From positions 23,720,001 through 23,784,000 of the forward strand of contig JAFFJZ010000004.1 of NCBI GenBank assembly GCA_018340375.1: DNA of 64,000 nt. The letters run 5' to 3'. Positions 10,979 through 21,104 of the stretch are shown here, piece after piece. The stretch comes from Gonatopus flavifemur. Taxonomy: Eukaryota > Arthropoda > Insecta > Hymenoptera > Dryinidae. Below the pieces are notes generated by a model that searched no databases, had not been told where the DNA came from, and was given only the letters and a program-made list of their open reading frames with translations. The position numbers were made by a program, and so were the translations under genes. The stretch's first letter is position 1. Every line of letters starts with the position of its first letter.

Positions 10979-11971
10979 TGTTATAAAATGAAATATGAGT
11001 GTCGAAGAAAAAAAAATTGTCTGCTGATGCAGGTGATTCCGCCTGTCCTAGTGATCTGAAACAGGAAAACGAAGAAGTCTCTTGATGTATGTGTCGCTCC
11101 TATCGTCTCTACCTCGACTATTTGGTTCCACCGAAAATTGATCAGGTAAAATAATACCTGAAATTATAATTAAAATCAAAATATTAACAAGTTTGAGGTA
11201 CGGACGATAGCCATGATAGTACTGAATATGGTGTTAAAATTTGAAGCCTTCACGCTCGGTCATTTTTCAGAAATCACCTGCGCTAGGTAATCCATAAAAT
11301 TGTTCCAAAACTCGAGCGCGCGCAGTTTGAACCTCTCTCTTGAAGCGTTACAAGACAGAAAACACCCCTACCGACTGTACGATATCAATTTTGTCCGTAA
11401 AAACTATCGAAAAATGCACCAAAAAAATTCAAATTTTTGACCCGTCAAATTGGAATGTCCCCTCAAAGCGCGTTTAGCATAAATTGAAGTGTACGATATT
11501 CTTCCCCGTAAAATACGAACACTGCTAATTCGATTTTGTTCAAATATTACACACAACTCTCAAATCTCATATGAGAAAATATGAATCTGATTATGAAAAT
11601 TGCAGAAAAGCAGTTGAAAAATAGTAATTTCGAACTTTTTATCATTCATTTTGAAAAAATGCATAATTCTTGCATCAACTAGATTAATGTTCATGTCGAA
11701 AAAAAATGTTAATTTTTAGAAAGTATCATGTTTTCTGTTTTAGATAGGACTCACGGCTGTCATTTTCTACGCAAACTCAGGAAATGATCTTGATAATCGC
11801 CTTGTGGGGTCAGGAAATAATCAATTGAAACATTTTTTTATAAATTTGAATGTTTTACAAATAAATTTGGGGAGTCTGAAGAAATTTTTACATTATTTCT
11901 ACTCCAAAAAATTCATCAACATTCTTATTGATATGCTTTCCTCCATTCAACAGATTGTTAATTCCTCAATT
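10979..11971. other. Intergenic, nothing recognised
   Basis: There is a short hairpin-like CAGGTAAAATAATACCTG near 11145-11162. No gene, TIR pair or repeat family was identified. Confidence 0.45.
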
Positions 11972-12441
11972 ACTGGTTTCCATATCTGACCTTCAATCAG
12001 AAAATATTAATTTTAATTGGACTCAACTCGATTCAATCAGATCTGTTCATTCGAAGTACGTCATTCTTCAGATCTATTGATTGTTCTTTTCAGATACATT
12101 AAAATATCATACACGAGATATAATCAGAGCTATCTAGAACTCCTAAGAGCTGGAAAACAGTTCCTTGGTGTGAAAGAACCAGATTTAATCCAGTAAATTT
12201 CAACAACGTTCAATCTTCTTATGCTTGGTTTTGTTTTGTATTTCCTGTTCACATTCGGATTTGGTTTTGCTTCTAAAGTTCTGGTATGGAATTCCCAATC
12301 AAATCCTAATTAGTCTCTCCTGATAAGCTTCTCTTGACCGTGAAGCGAGATCTGACTTATCAGATTCTGATTAAAGAACCTCATTAAGATCTGGGTTAGA
12401 TCAAGGTTTACCTGATCTGATCCAAGGGATAAATTTCCAGT
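11972..12441. mobile_element. Fold-back with AATCAGATCT theme, ACTGG ends
   Basis: The left end ACTGGTTTCCATATCTGACC and the inverse of the right end, ACTGGAAATTTATCCCTTGG, are loosely matched. The interior is rich in variants of AATCAGATCTGATT (12037, 12350, 12411). Ends are approximate. Confidence 0.45.
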
Positions 12442-12564
12442 TGAAAATGCTTTAATGAGATAAGAATATCATTCTGATCGGCATTTCTACATGCACTGGA
12501 GATATTTTAATTTTATCGAAGAATTTTCGAATGGTTTTGAATAACGATTTGGTTCCTACTTCGG

Positions 12565-12793
12565 CCCGGTGGGAAAATTTCACTTTTACTGATAAATTTG
12601 TAGAGATTTCCAGGGAAGATTCTCTCAAAGGGTTTTGGAGATGTTCACAGATATTCGGAAACATTGCCAGTGCATGAAGGTGTCCCACAAACAAGAGTTT
12701 TTCAAAATTTTTCTGAGATTTTCAGAGTTTTTGGATGTTTTCAAAGTTTTGCAGTGGAATTCAAAGAAATTCCCAGAAATTTTTTCACCAGGG
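12565..12793. mobile_element. Fold-back with TTCAGAGA theme, CCCTGGTG ends
   Basis: CCCGGTGGGAAAATTTC on the left pairs with CCCTGGTGAAAAAATTTC (inverse of the right end). The interior consists of TTTCAGAG/CTCTGAAA variants. It shares ends and theme with 16040-16193, so the two are one family. Confidence 0.65.
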
Positions 12794-13061
12794 TGGTTCT
12801 ATCGCCCTCTTAAGCGATACCAAAATATTTCTCTCAAATTTCTAAAACAATTTTTCAGACAGATGTTTGCGCGATACTGAAAAGACATCTTTCAAACAAA
12901 CACTTTTTAAACATCCCGCACAAAGAAAAGAGAGTAATGATAATCACCAACTAGGGATGGGCGATGTTACATCGATGTATCGATACTTTTACATGAAAAC
13001 ATCGGAAAATTTATTGGATGTTTGACTTAGCACACAAGCTACGTAAACGTGAACCTAACGA

Positions 13062-13517
13062 ATGAGAGAAAATAAAGTAATAAGAAAAATAAATAATGAG
13101 ATAGATTCTGAACTAAACGACAATCAGAACGAGGCGCCAGTCGATGAACATGTTTCGTGTGATGAATCTGCTGCTGATAAGTTTTGGGCGATTCATAAGA
13201 GTATTGTTGCAGTCCAAGCCGAACTAAAAGATCCTGATGAAGAAAACGTTAAGTTAAAACAATTTTTAAGCCAATCCGTGGTAGAAAGATCGACTGATCC
13301 GCTTCAATATTGGAATAAGATGAGAAACGCATACCCCAAATTATACCCAATTACGATCAAATATCTCTCAATCGTAGCAACTCCTGTTCCAGCTGGACGC
13401 TTGTTTTCGAAAGCAGAAGTCGTGGAAAACCAATTGAGAAACAGATTAACAGGAAAAAGATTATTAAAACTTTTATTCCTCGGTTCGTTAGATGAGGAAA
13501 TGTGGAATTTAATATAA
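13062..13517 (+). CDS. hAT transposase C-terminal dimerisation domain, uninterrupted 151-codon frame
   Basis: The frame has an ATG and a TAA without internal stops. Residues about 78-96 (TDPLQYWNKMRNAYPKLYP) and 97-125 (IKYLSIVATPVPAGRLFS, then KAEVVENQLRNRL) match the hAT dimerisation domain: the P..YW block, the L...YL.I..T.VP..R.FS core, and the helix that follows. In the family this region mediates transposase oligomerisation. The N-terminal ~75 residues are acidic with no recognised motif. BED finger and RNase-H residues are absent, so it cannot catalyse transposition. The VP.ER consensus is altered to VPAGR. It may be a decayed fragment or a small peptide able to pair with full-length transposase; the second idea is inference. 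Confidence 0.65.
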   Translation: MRENKVIRKINNEIDSELNDNQNEAPVDEHVSCDESAADKFWAIHKSIVAVQAELKDPDEENVKLKQFLSQSVVERSTDPLQYWNKMRNAYPKLYPITIKYLSIVATPVPAGRLFSKAEVVENQLRNRLTGKRLLKLLFLGSLDEEMWNLI

Positions 13518-13604
13518 GATTGAACCTTTATGATTAAAAGTTACCAAACTTCACCAAAGTTGATGTGACTAGTGAATAAATTATTATCGTTACATATATG
13601 TAAC

Positions 13605-13864
13605 GGAAAAAAAGAAATAGTTGCAGCAACTCCTTGAATAGTCGATTTTCGACCATCTACTTAAGTAGTTGTTGCAGCTACTTAGTAGTCAGGACAAGTA
13701 ACTCGATAGTTGCACTAACTAACGTAAATACCTGAAGTATTTTGAATTAGTTGAGACAACTAACGTTTTACTTGTCCTGCCTACTAAGTAGCTGCAGCAA
13801 CTACTTAATTAGATGGTCGAAAATCGACTATTTAAGTAGTTGCTGCAACTATTCTTTTTTTTCC
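13605..13864. mobile_element. Fold-back with GTTGCAGCAACT theme
   Basis: Arms of about 115 bp begin GGAAAAAAAGAAATAGTTGC and the inverse GGAAAAAAAAGAATAGTTGC. TAGTTGCAGCAACTA variants repeat through the interior, and TCGATTTTCGACCATCTA occurs in both arms. The element is 260 bp and sits inside hAT B, just downstream of its transposase remnant. Confidence 0.85.
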
Positions 13865-14692
13865 ACGTACAGATAAATTAAAAAACTGATGTAAATTATT
13901 ATGAAGATGAAAAAATATAAAGCCAAAAATATAATACATGAATGTGAAGACATAAATTTTCACTTTTGATACATATATGTTGTCGTTTCTTCCGCTACAT
14001 ATTATTCATTTACATTGAAAATTTTGTGTAAATGTGTTAAAAAATCCGTGTGTTATGAATTTTCTGTTAAATATTCAACACGAACACGTGTAACTTCTAC
14101 AGACAGTCCTTGTGTAATCGGGTCTGAACTGATTTATAATGTGAAATCATTCAAACAATTGGAAAGAAGTGTCAAAATGACACAAATTTTATTCAACTCC
14201 AGATTGAACATGAAAATTGTGTTATTCTCATTTACCAAGGGAAGATCGCCAGTGGTGGGAATTATTTTTTTATGAAAGTTCCATGTGCGTGTAACTTTGG
14301 TAGTCTCCGGAAGAACTATTCATCCATTTTCATTCATTTTGGTTTTGGCTTTCATTCTAATGGGAATTGGTTTTCTAGATATGTAAATTTGGAGATCGAG
14401 TGTAAGTTGATATACGCAAAGAAAGTACCCTTAACCAAAGGACCGTCAGTGGCTTGAGTGTAGAGATGGGCTTGAGGGTGATTTTCAAATCACAGTGATA
14501 GCAAAGAACAGTCAGAAAGAAGAGCAACTTATTTAGCAGTGATTCAATCACTTTTAAGGTTGAAATTAATCAGTTTTCTCGTATATAAATATTTGCACCT
14601 TTTTTTTCTTAAAATCAACATGAAAAATTATGATTGGAATAACATCTTTGAATAATCAGATTTGAATTGAAATTAACATGAAATAAAATATA

Positions 14693-15987
14693 CGAGGGTG
14701 GATCGATAAGTTTCCGGCCTGACCAAGAGATGGCGCCACTAGGCCCACCTTGAGGTGGCGTTCTATAGTACCATCCTTAGATAGCTTGTAGCTATAGTTT
14801 CAGTCCGATCGCCATGTTAGTTTAGTTTTGAGAGCACGCTGACCAAGACGCCTCTGTGTTTTTCGTAAAAATGGAAAAGCTGGAAAATCGTGCTGTCATC
14901 AAATACTTTTATTTGAAGGGGTTAACGCCGAAGGAAATTAAAGAAGAGATGGACTCAACACTGGGGACATCCTCCCCATCATATTCAACCGTTAAGCAGT
15001 GGGTTTCCGAGTTTGAAAAGGGTCGTGTGAGCACCTCTGATGAGCCTCGCTCAGGACGCCCCATTGAGGTCACAACTCCAGATATGATCGAAAAAATCCA
15101 TCAAATAGTGCTGAAAGATCGCAGATTAAAAGTTCGTGAGATAGCTGAGACCTGTAAGATGTCATATGGACGTGTACAAAATATTTTGCACCAACATTTG
15201 TATATGGAAAAGCTCTGTGCAAGATGGGTGCCGCGTTTGCTAACAGTCGACCAAAAATTGATTCGAAAGAACATTTCTACCGCCAATTTGGCGTTGTATA
15301 AGCGTAATCCAAGCGAATTTTTGCGTCGATTCGTAACCGTTGACGAAACTTGGGTCCACCACTACACTCCTGAAACCAAAGAACAGTCTAAACAGTGGAT
15401 TGGACCAGGGGAACCAACTCCAAAGAAGGCAAATACAATTTTTTCGGCGAACAAGGTTATGGCTACTGTTTTTTGGGATGCAAGAGGTATTATATACATT
15501 GATTACCTTGAAAAGGGTAAAACTATCACTGGTCAATACTATGCAGACTTATTGCAACGTTTGAGCCACGAAGTGAAAATTAAACGACCTCATCTGGCGA
15601 AGAAAAAAATCTTGTTTCATCACGATAACGCACCAGCGCACACGTCAATCGTTGCGATGGCTAAAATCAACGATCTGAAGTTTGAATTAATGCCGCACCC
15701 TCCCTACTCTCCAGACCTAGCCCCGAGTGACTATTATCTGTTTCCTAACCTCAAAAAATGGCTTGGCGGTAAGAGATTTGCGGACAATGAAGAAGTAATC
15801 GAAGCTGTAAATGGGTATTTTGAGGAGCTTGACGAATCAGTCTATAGAGATGGCATTACTAGACTAGAACACCGCTATGAGAAATGTATCAGCCTTGGAG
15901 GAGATTATGTTGAGAAATAAAAAAAAAAAAAATTCTTAAAAACGTTGTTTTTCTTGGTCAGGCCGGAAACTTATCAATCCACCCTCG
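14693..15987 (+). mobile_element. Complete mariner element, 1295 bp
   Basis: Perfectly placed 35-bp terminal inverted repeats start CGAGGGTGGATCGATAAGTT on the left and CGAGGGTGGATTGATAAGTT on the inverted right end, one mismatch over 35. TA duplications flank them (14691-14692, 15988-15989). Total length and TIR length are normal for mariner. It carries one intact transposase gene. Near-identical ends and an intact gene suggest a young insertion, possibly still active, though single-copy inspection cannot show mobility. Confidence 0.95.
14871..15920 (+). CDS. mariner transposase, intact, 349 aa
   Basis: This is the cut-and-paste DD34D transposase that binds the flanking TIRs and moves the element between TA sites. 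The start MEKLENRAVIKYF at 14871 follows GTAAAA; an upstream GTG at 14856 is in frame but unlikely. An N-terminal helix-turn-helix region (residues about 1-110, with GRP at 62-64) is followed by the linker WVPRLLT (119-125). The catalytic aspartates are D158 (TVDETWVHH), D252 (HHDNAPAHTS) and D287 (YSPDLAPSDYYLF). Exactly 34 residues separate the last two. It ends GGDYVEK. No stop or frameshift is present, and 349 residues is full length for the family. It differs clearly from the other mariners in the window. The gene sits inside hAT C inside hAT B. Expression and activity are unknown. Confidence 0.95.
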   Translation: MEKLENRAVIKYFYLKGLTPKEIKEEMDSTLGTSSPSYSTVKQWVSEFEKGRVSTSDEPRSGRPIEVTTPDMIEKIHQIVLKDRRLKVREIAETCKMSYGRVQNILHQHLYMEKLCARWVPRLLTVDQKLIRKNISTANLALYKRNPSEFLRRFVTVDETWVHHYTPETKEQSKQWIGPGEPTPKKANTIFSANKVMATVFWDARGIIYIDYLEKGKTITGQYYADLLQRLSHEVKIKRPHLAKKKILFHHDNAPAHTSIVAMAKINDLKFELMPHPPYSPDLAPSDYYLFPNLKKWLGGKRFADNEEVIEAVNGYFEELDESVYRDGITRLEHRYEKCISLGGDYVEK

Positions 15988-16039
15988 TATATCATCGCAT
16001 ACACATATTCTGTCACATACGTATATTTCTGATACTATA

Positions 16040-16193
16040 CCCTGGTGAAAACTCCAATTTTGAGAGTTTCTCAGAAATGTGCAGAAAATTTTCAGCATCA
16101 CTCTGGAAGTTCACAGAGATTTACAGAGAATGTTAGAATTTTTAAATTTTTTCAAAGATTCTCGCAAATTCTCAGAGAAATATTTCCGCCAGG
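16040..16193. mobile_element. Fold-back, CCCTGGTGAAAA ends, TCTCAGAAA theme
   Basis: CCCTGGTGAAAACTCC on the left pairs with CCTGGCGGAAATATTTCTC (inverse of the right). TCAGAGA/TCTCAGA words recur through the interior. It belongs to the same family as 12565-12793 and lies just right of the intact mariner, inside hAT C. Confidence 0.65.
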
Positions 16194-16210
16194 AATAAGC
16201 ATTAGGGATT

Positions 16211-16534
16211 CTCGAACACCTAGAAAAGTATTGTTCAAGCCATGACGTCACACACCAAAATTCAAAGTTGGAATTTCGAAAATCGAAAAATACTGGGTGA
16301 TAGGTCTTGCAAAATCAATGCAAGTATCAGTTTACGATTTTTTTCTATGATTGATAGTTTTCGAGATAAAGAATAAAAACTACTTGTTTTTGCGTAACCA
16401 CAATCAATCGTAAACGGATACTTGCATTGATTTTTCAAGACCTATCACCCAGTATTTTTCAATTTTCGAAATTCCAACTTTTAATTTCGGTGTGTGACGT
16501 CACGGTTCGGACAATACTTTTCTAGGTGTTCGAG
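16211..16534. mobile_element. Hairpin MITE with ~125-bp arms
   Basis: The left arm starts CTCGAACACCTAGAAAAGTA and the right arm ends with its inverse. Both arms share TGACGTCACACACC and AAATACTGGGTGATAGGTC. Arm identity is high. The interior loop contains CAATCAATCGTAAA-like sequence. No coding content. TGACGTCA is a CREB-like palindrome, but no regulatory role is implied. Confidence 0.85.
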
Positions 16535-17298
16535 CACTGGGCGAGTTTTTCGATCCAGGGGCTCAATTGGCCAATCAATGCCGTGTACGATAATTTTGTT
16601 GACAACCCTGCATTCTGCACACATACCTCAGAGCGGTTCTTATTGAGCAGTCATATGGAAGAACAATCGCAAGTGTTCCTGCTCAGTACAAAGAACAGGG
16701 TGATTGGTAGCAGTGATCGCTATCACAGTCCCATCTTTACTTGAGTGATACAGCATTAACATTCGGTCCCGACGATCCGTGTTCAATTCTCATTGAAGTG
16801 CTATTTTTTCAATGTATTCTTATGCATTGTTTCAACACGAAAAAAGTGTGATTTTCACATTCGATTCATGTAAAAAAATTCATAAATTACACTTGTGAGC
16901 TGTATTGATTCACTACTTATTTTGGATTTCATTTGACAGTCCTAATGTGTTTAATTTACATGTAAATATCGTGCACGATCGGAGATTCCAATCAAAACTT
17001 TATCGGTATCCTTTTGTGTTGTATTATTTACATCAAACTTGAGTGACTAGCTAACACAAACACATTATGTAATATCGACACAAAAATATGTGTAGACCGT
17101 TTGGGACAGGAGGAATGTGTTGAATTCAACACAAAATTTCCAACTGTGCAGCTCATTTGGAAAAAAGACAAAAAACATCGATTTTTTTTAAATCGATGTT
17201 TTTTTTGTCGATTAATCGATTTATTAAAATCGAAAATAAAATTATCGATGTTTTAGCATCGATGTTTTTTTCCAAAATCGCCCATCCCTATCACTAAC

Positions 17299-18815
17299 AA
17301 ATCAATAAAATATGGACAAACGAAGAACTAAACGAATCAATCAACATTACAATACGCTGAATTACACTACCGATACGTCGAGTAACAATAAAAATCCGAT
17401 CAATTGTAGTGTATGCTATAGTGTCCTGACATATTTCATTGTATCAATTTTCTCAATGATGAAAAATACCTTTTGTGCATCTTTTCATAGCAAAAACTGC
17501 TTTAGACATGCATTACAAAAACATGTGTTTCCACTCGACAGATTTGCAGTAATATATAAAACGTTGCAAAACATCTTCACTTTCAACGCATGGAGCGTGT
17601 TTGATTAATTTGCTCTTGTTTTGTTATAAGATATTCTTCACGTGTTACCATTCTGAGGTTGGATGAATTTTGTTTCTGAAGACGTTTTATAACATTCAAG
17701 TTTTTATAATGTGTGAATGCATGGAATGAACTGCTATATGTGGATAATTTTCATACGAAATTAACTTCATCTACACAAACCCACATCGCTGTGCGCTTCT
17801 GTTCTTGGATTCACATGATGCGACGTTTTAAATTTTCGAAATGCTAAGAATGCCACAAATTACAGTTTAATCAATCCACGTTATACATGCAGGCGCACAC
17901 ATTTTTACATTTTATGTACACAACTATTTGTTCACGAAGGTATGCTCAATTTGGTAAAAAACCGTGTTTGCTAACAAATAATTATATTCCAAATTTAATT
18001 CAATTTCATTTCATGTTCAACATGACACACATTCTGTTTTAAGAAAAAACTGATGCTGGAAGCATTTTCTTTTCTTCGTTCTGTAAAATCTTTATGAGGA
18101 TATTAATATCCCACACTTGCGGGTACTACAAATCTTCTCTCTATCTAATTCTGTGGATATAAGTTGATGACCTGTATTTTACATTTCTAGATTTTTGTCA
18201 ACCCTGTTTTCCATAACAATGTTCTGTTACGTTTCCCGGTTTCCGGAGATGTATAAACACATTTCGTAATCATTTCATTCTTTGGACATTGTATTTTCAA
18301 ATATTTCCTCCCTCCCCCTTCGGTCTTCAGGTTTGAAATGCGTTTGAGCGCAAAAACGTGTAAATTTTTTAGATGATTGTTTATACATGATTCGTCGCTA
18401 TTTTATTATTTTTTTTCAACATAACAATTTTGTCAGTTCCAGAGATGATTACAATGCTTTCCGTATTTCACAGCAATGGAGAAACAATCAAATAATATTA
18501 TTTAAATTCGATTCTTGTTTTGGAAAAGCACATCTGAAAGAAATCAAACCATTTATTACTACGAGAGATCTCTCACGATACCATACATAATATTTTCCCA
18601 CATGGAAGTAAAAAAAAAGTACGGTTATCAGAATAAATATCATATTGAAGCAAAAATTATTGAAATGAATACAGAATAAATAGCAGAGTCGTTACCCGTT
18701 CATAAAATAATTTCAAATATAATTTTTTCTCATCGCATAAACGTTTTTGCATCGAATGGAGCCGCGGAGAGAAGACTGTTACAAGAATCACTACATTTCT
18801 ACTAACATAGCAGGA
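17299..18815. other. AT-rich intergenic, nothing recognised
   Basis: Short frames only, with no protein-like motif and no inverted-repeat structure. A poly-T run lies near 18407-18417. Confidence 0.45.
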
Positions 18816-18817
18816 TA

Positions 18818-20086
18818 ACACATGGGCTGAAAAGTCCAAGGCCTAACATATGGATGGCGCGAATTTTGCTGCATTCACCTGTTTTTCAGTTAGTACTAAC
18901 CTTTAAAAGACAGCTGTCAACATTTCATGATATTCTATTCATTAGTTTGTGAGTTATTGTACTAAGAGTGACGCTATTTTTCTTATTTTTGAAACGATGG
19001 ATCAAAAACAATTTCGTGTTTTAATTCTACACTGCTTCTTGATGGGAAAAAATGCCGTTTAAGCGGAGCAATGGCTTGAAAAGTGTTATGGGGACTTTGC
19101 TCCATCAGAAACTACAATAAAACCTTGGTTTGCTGACTTCAAACGTGGTCGTAGAGACACCGATGATACAGAACGCAGTTGACGTCCAAATGAGGCGCTA
19201 CCACCAGGAAACATAAAAAAAATCCACAAAATCTGTGCTGTTAGCTGATATTGTGAAAATATCGAAAGAACCTGTTGGCTTCATATTGCATGAGCATTCA
19301 ACTATGAAAAAGCCCTGTTCAAAGTGGATGCCGCGTTTGCTCATTGTTGACCAAAAAGAAGAACGCGTTGATGCTTCTGAGCAGTGTTTGGCCATGTTTG
19401 AACGTCACAAGCCGGAATTTTTGCGTCGATATGTTACAATGGATAAAGCATGGATACATCACTTCACTCCGGAATCAAAACGATCGTCATCTGAGTGGAC
19501 AGTCACTGGTGAACCTCGTCCAAAGCGCCCGGAAGCACAACAATCGGCTGGAAAAGTTATGGCCTCGGTATTTTGGGATGTGCGTGGTGTAATATTCATC
19601 GACTATCTTGAGAAGGGAAATACCATCAACAGTGAAAATTATATCGCATTGTTGGAGCGTTTGGAGGCCGAAATTGCAAAGAAACGACCGCATATGGTGG
19701 AGAAGAAAATGTTATTTCATCAAAACAACGCACCATGCCACAAGTCAAACAAAACAATGGCAAAACTACATGAATTGAACTTCAAGTTGCTTCCACATCT
19801 GCCGTATTCGCCAGATTTGGCCCCCCAGCGACTACTGGCTGTTCGCAGACCTACAAAAAATGCTCGCCGGTGAGAAATTTCGCTCGAATGAAGAGGTGAT
19901 CGCTGAAACTGAGGCCTATTTTGAGGCGAGAGATAAATCGTTCTACAAAAGTGGTATTGAAATGTTAGAGCGGCGGTGGAATGATTGCGTTGTTCTTGAT
20001 GGAGATTACGTTGATGAATGAAGTTAATTTTGAACAAAAACAACCATGTTTCCTCTGTTGGGCCCGGAACTTTTCAGCCCATGTGT
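18818..20086 (+). mobile_element. mariner element 2, inactivated, 1269 bp
   Basis: Terminal repeats begin ACACATGGGCTGAAAAGTCC and, inverted from the right, ACACATGGGCTGAAAAGTTC. TA lies outside at 18816-18817 and 20087-20088. Length is normal for mariner, but the transposase gene is broken. The fragments at 10201-10340 and 29996-30214 belong to the same family. Confidence 0.9.
18997..20021 (+). pseudogene. Broken mariner transposase
   Basis: It starts MDQKQFRVLILHCFL and has an in-frame TAA near 19060 and TGA near 19180. A frame change near 19230 precedes KWMPRLLIVDQK. The first catalytic aspartate is present (TMDKAWIHH), but the second is changed to asparagine (HQNNAPCH). The third region is lost to a frameshift after PYSPDLAP (about 19825). 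The C-terminus MLERRWNDCVVLDGDYVDE is readable in another frame. These changes rule out activity. Confidence 0.92.
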
Positions 20087-20544
20087 TAAGTGGAAATACC
20101 CCTGTTATTGTCAGACATTGTAGTGAAAATGTACATTTTGTCATATAAAAGAGGTTGTAAACAATATCTGGTAAATCACATATGTTTACCATGCTGTCTG
20201 ATAACAACATCGATATTTCCACTCATCTTGCTGATGTAGGCATTTCTCAAAAGTTCTTCTCCTCTATGTAGTTTATTTGTTCTCTCTCCACAAAATATTC
20301 CTTGGAATTATAATAAAATATGTAGTTGAATCACATGAACCAATATTCTATTGGTTTTTATCGGTTGATACCGATAGAAAATAGTTTCCTATTGGAAAAC
20401 CCCGCCGTTTTGTCACGGAATCTGCGGAAATCTATTGGAATTTTCCAACAAGGTATTTAATTCTTTGGAGAGGGAACAAATGGATATTCTCACCAATGTG
20501 AATGACTCTTATCAAATACAATTGCTCGCGTACAAAAGATTAAC
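20087..20544. other. Intergenic with a small CCAATAG-rich patch
   Basis: Around 20338-20455, CCAATA/TATTGG words alternate (ATTCTATTGG, TCCTATTGGAA, TCTATTGGAA) like the fold-back interiors, but I could not define ends. Nothing else recognised. Confidence 0.4.
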
Positions 20545-20549
20545 ACAAC

Positions 20550-20828
20550 AATGATGTCAGAGAAATCTGGTAGAAAATTCGGCATCACGCTTGCAAAGAT
20601 ACTTCATTCATTGAAAAGAGATTTGGCAAAAGTTTTCGCACAATGTATGGTATTTAGAACTCTACCATGCTCTAAACGGACTGACAGAAGTATCTTAGAA
20701 GTATGGGGAAATTCTGAACCCCCATATTTTGTAAACAAGAATTTGTGCAGATCTCTTTCAAGCGAATCCAGTATCCTTGACGCCAGATTTCTCCAAGATT
20801 GTTGTCTGACCAATTTTTTCTACGTGGG
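20550..20828. repeat. Weak hairpin, GAGAAATCTGG arms
   Basis: The left arm has CAGAGAAATCTGGTAG and TTGAAAAGAGATTTGG. The inverse of the right arm has GGAGAAATCTGGCGTC and TTGAAAGAGATCTGC in the same order. The right end, inverted, reads CCCACGTAGAAAAAATTGG, resembling the end of the 8685 element. The left end is unclear. Confidence 0.45.
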
Positions 20829-20974
20829 TTGTTATTAATATTACCATATTCTCCACTTTGCTTTCTCCTCAATTCTGCATTCCTAATCTATCCTATTCCT
20901 CATATTTTTTTCCAATTTGGAAGTATTTCTTATATCATTGCAAACTCTCGAAATGTTTCTAAGAAAACACATCC

Positions 20975-21104
20975 CATACAGCGCACAGATATCCATTAGA
21001 TGTTCATTGGATATCCAGGATATTTGAGATATCCAATGGAGGTCTAATGGATATTGGACGATATTTGGATGTCTGATGTATGCCATATTCAAGTGTGCTG
21101 TATG
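20975..21104. mobile_element. Fold-back with GATATCCA theme, CATACAGCRCAC ends
   Basis: CATACAGCGCAC pairs with GTGTGCTGTATG on the right. The 130-bp interior is almost wholly ATATCCA/TGGATAT variants. The ends resemble those of 35570-35861. Confidence 0.75.

Larger units (their letters stand above)
14461..16739. mobile_element. hAT element C with perfect 8-bp target duplication
   Basis: It begins TAGAGATGGGCTTGAGGG and ends ...GACTGTGATAG-like inverse with CCCATCTTTA. CTTGAGTG is duplicated exactly at 14453-14460 and 16740-16747. Both ends carry GTGAT/ATCAC words. It contains no hAT coding sequence. Subtracting the mariner leaves roughly 1 kb, which itself holds a fold-back (16040-16193) and a hairpin (16211-16534). 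Confidence 0.88.
14016..17157. mobile_element. Possible split fold-back with TGTGTT theme
   Basis: ACATTGAAAATTTTGTGT on the left and the inverse of the right end (ACAGTTGGAAATTTTGTGTT) could be its ends. Both halves (14016-14450 and 16748-17157) are rich in ACAC/TGTGTT words. If real, it inserted into hAT B and was later split by hAT C. The pairing is weak over such a distance. Confidence 0.35.
12952..17290 (+). mobile_element. hAT element B, container of nested insertions
   Basis: It begins TAGGGATGGGCGATGTTACA and ends with the inverse of TAGGGATGGGCGATTTTGGA. The flanking 8-bp target copies are TCACCAAC (12944-12951) and TCACTAAC (17291-17298), one mismatch. Subterminal words are ATCGATGT and its inverse. 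It holds a hAT C-terminal domain frame, a fold-back (13605-13864) and a second hAT (14461-16739) that itself holds an intact mariner. Without the second hAT the element would be about 2 kb. Confidence 0.88.

Noticed and set aside
14856..14870. Five-codon N-terminal extension of the mariner transposase from a GTG
   Set aside because: The ATG at 14871 gives MEKLENRAV, the usual start for this type; the upstream codon is not ATG.
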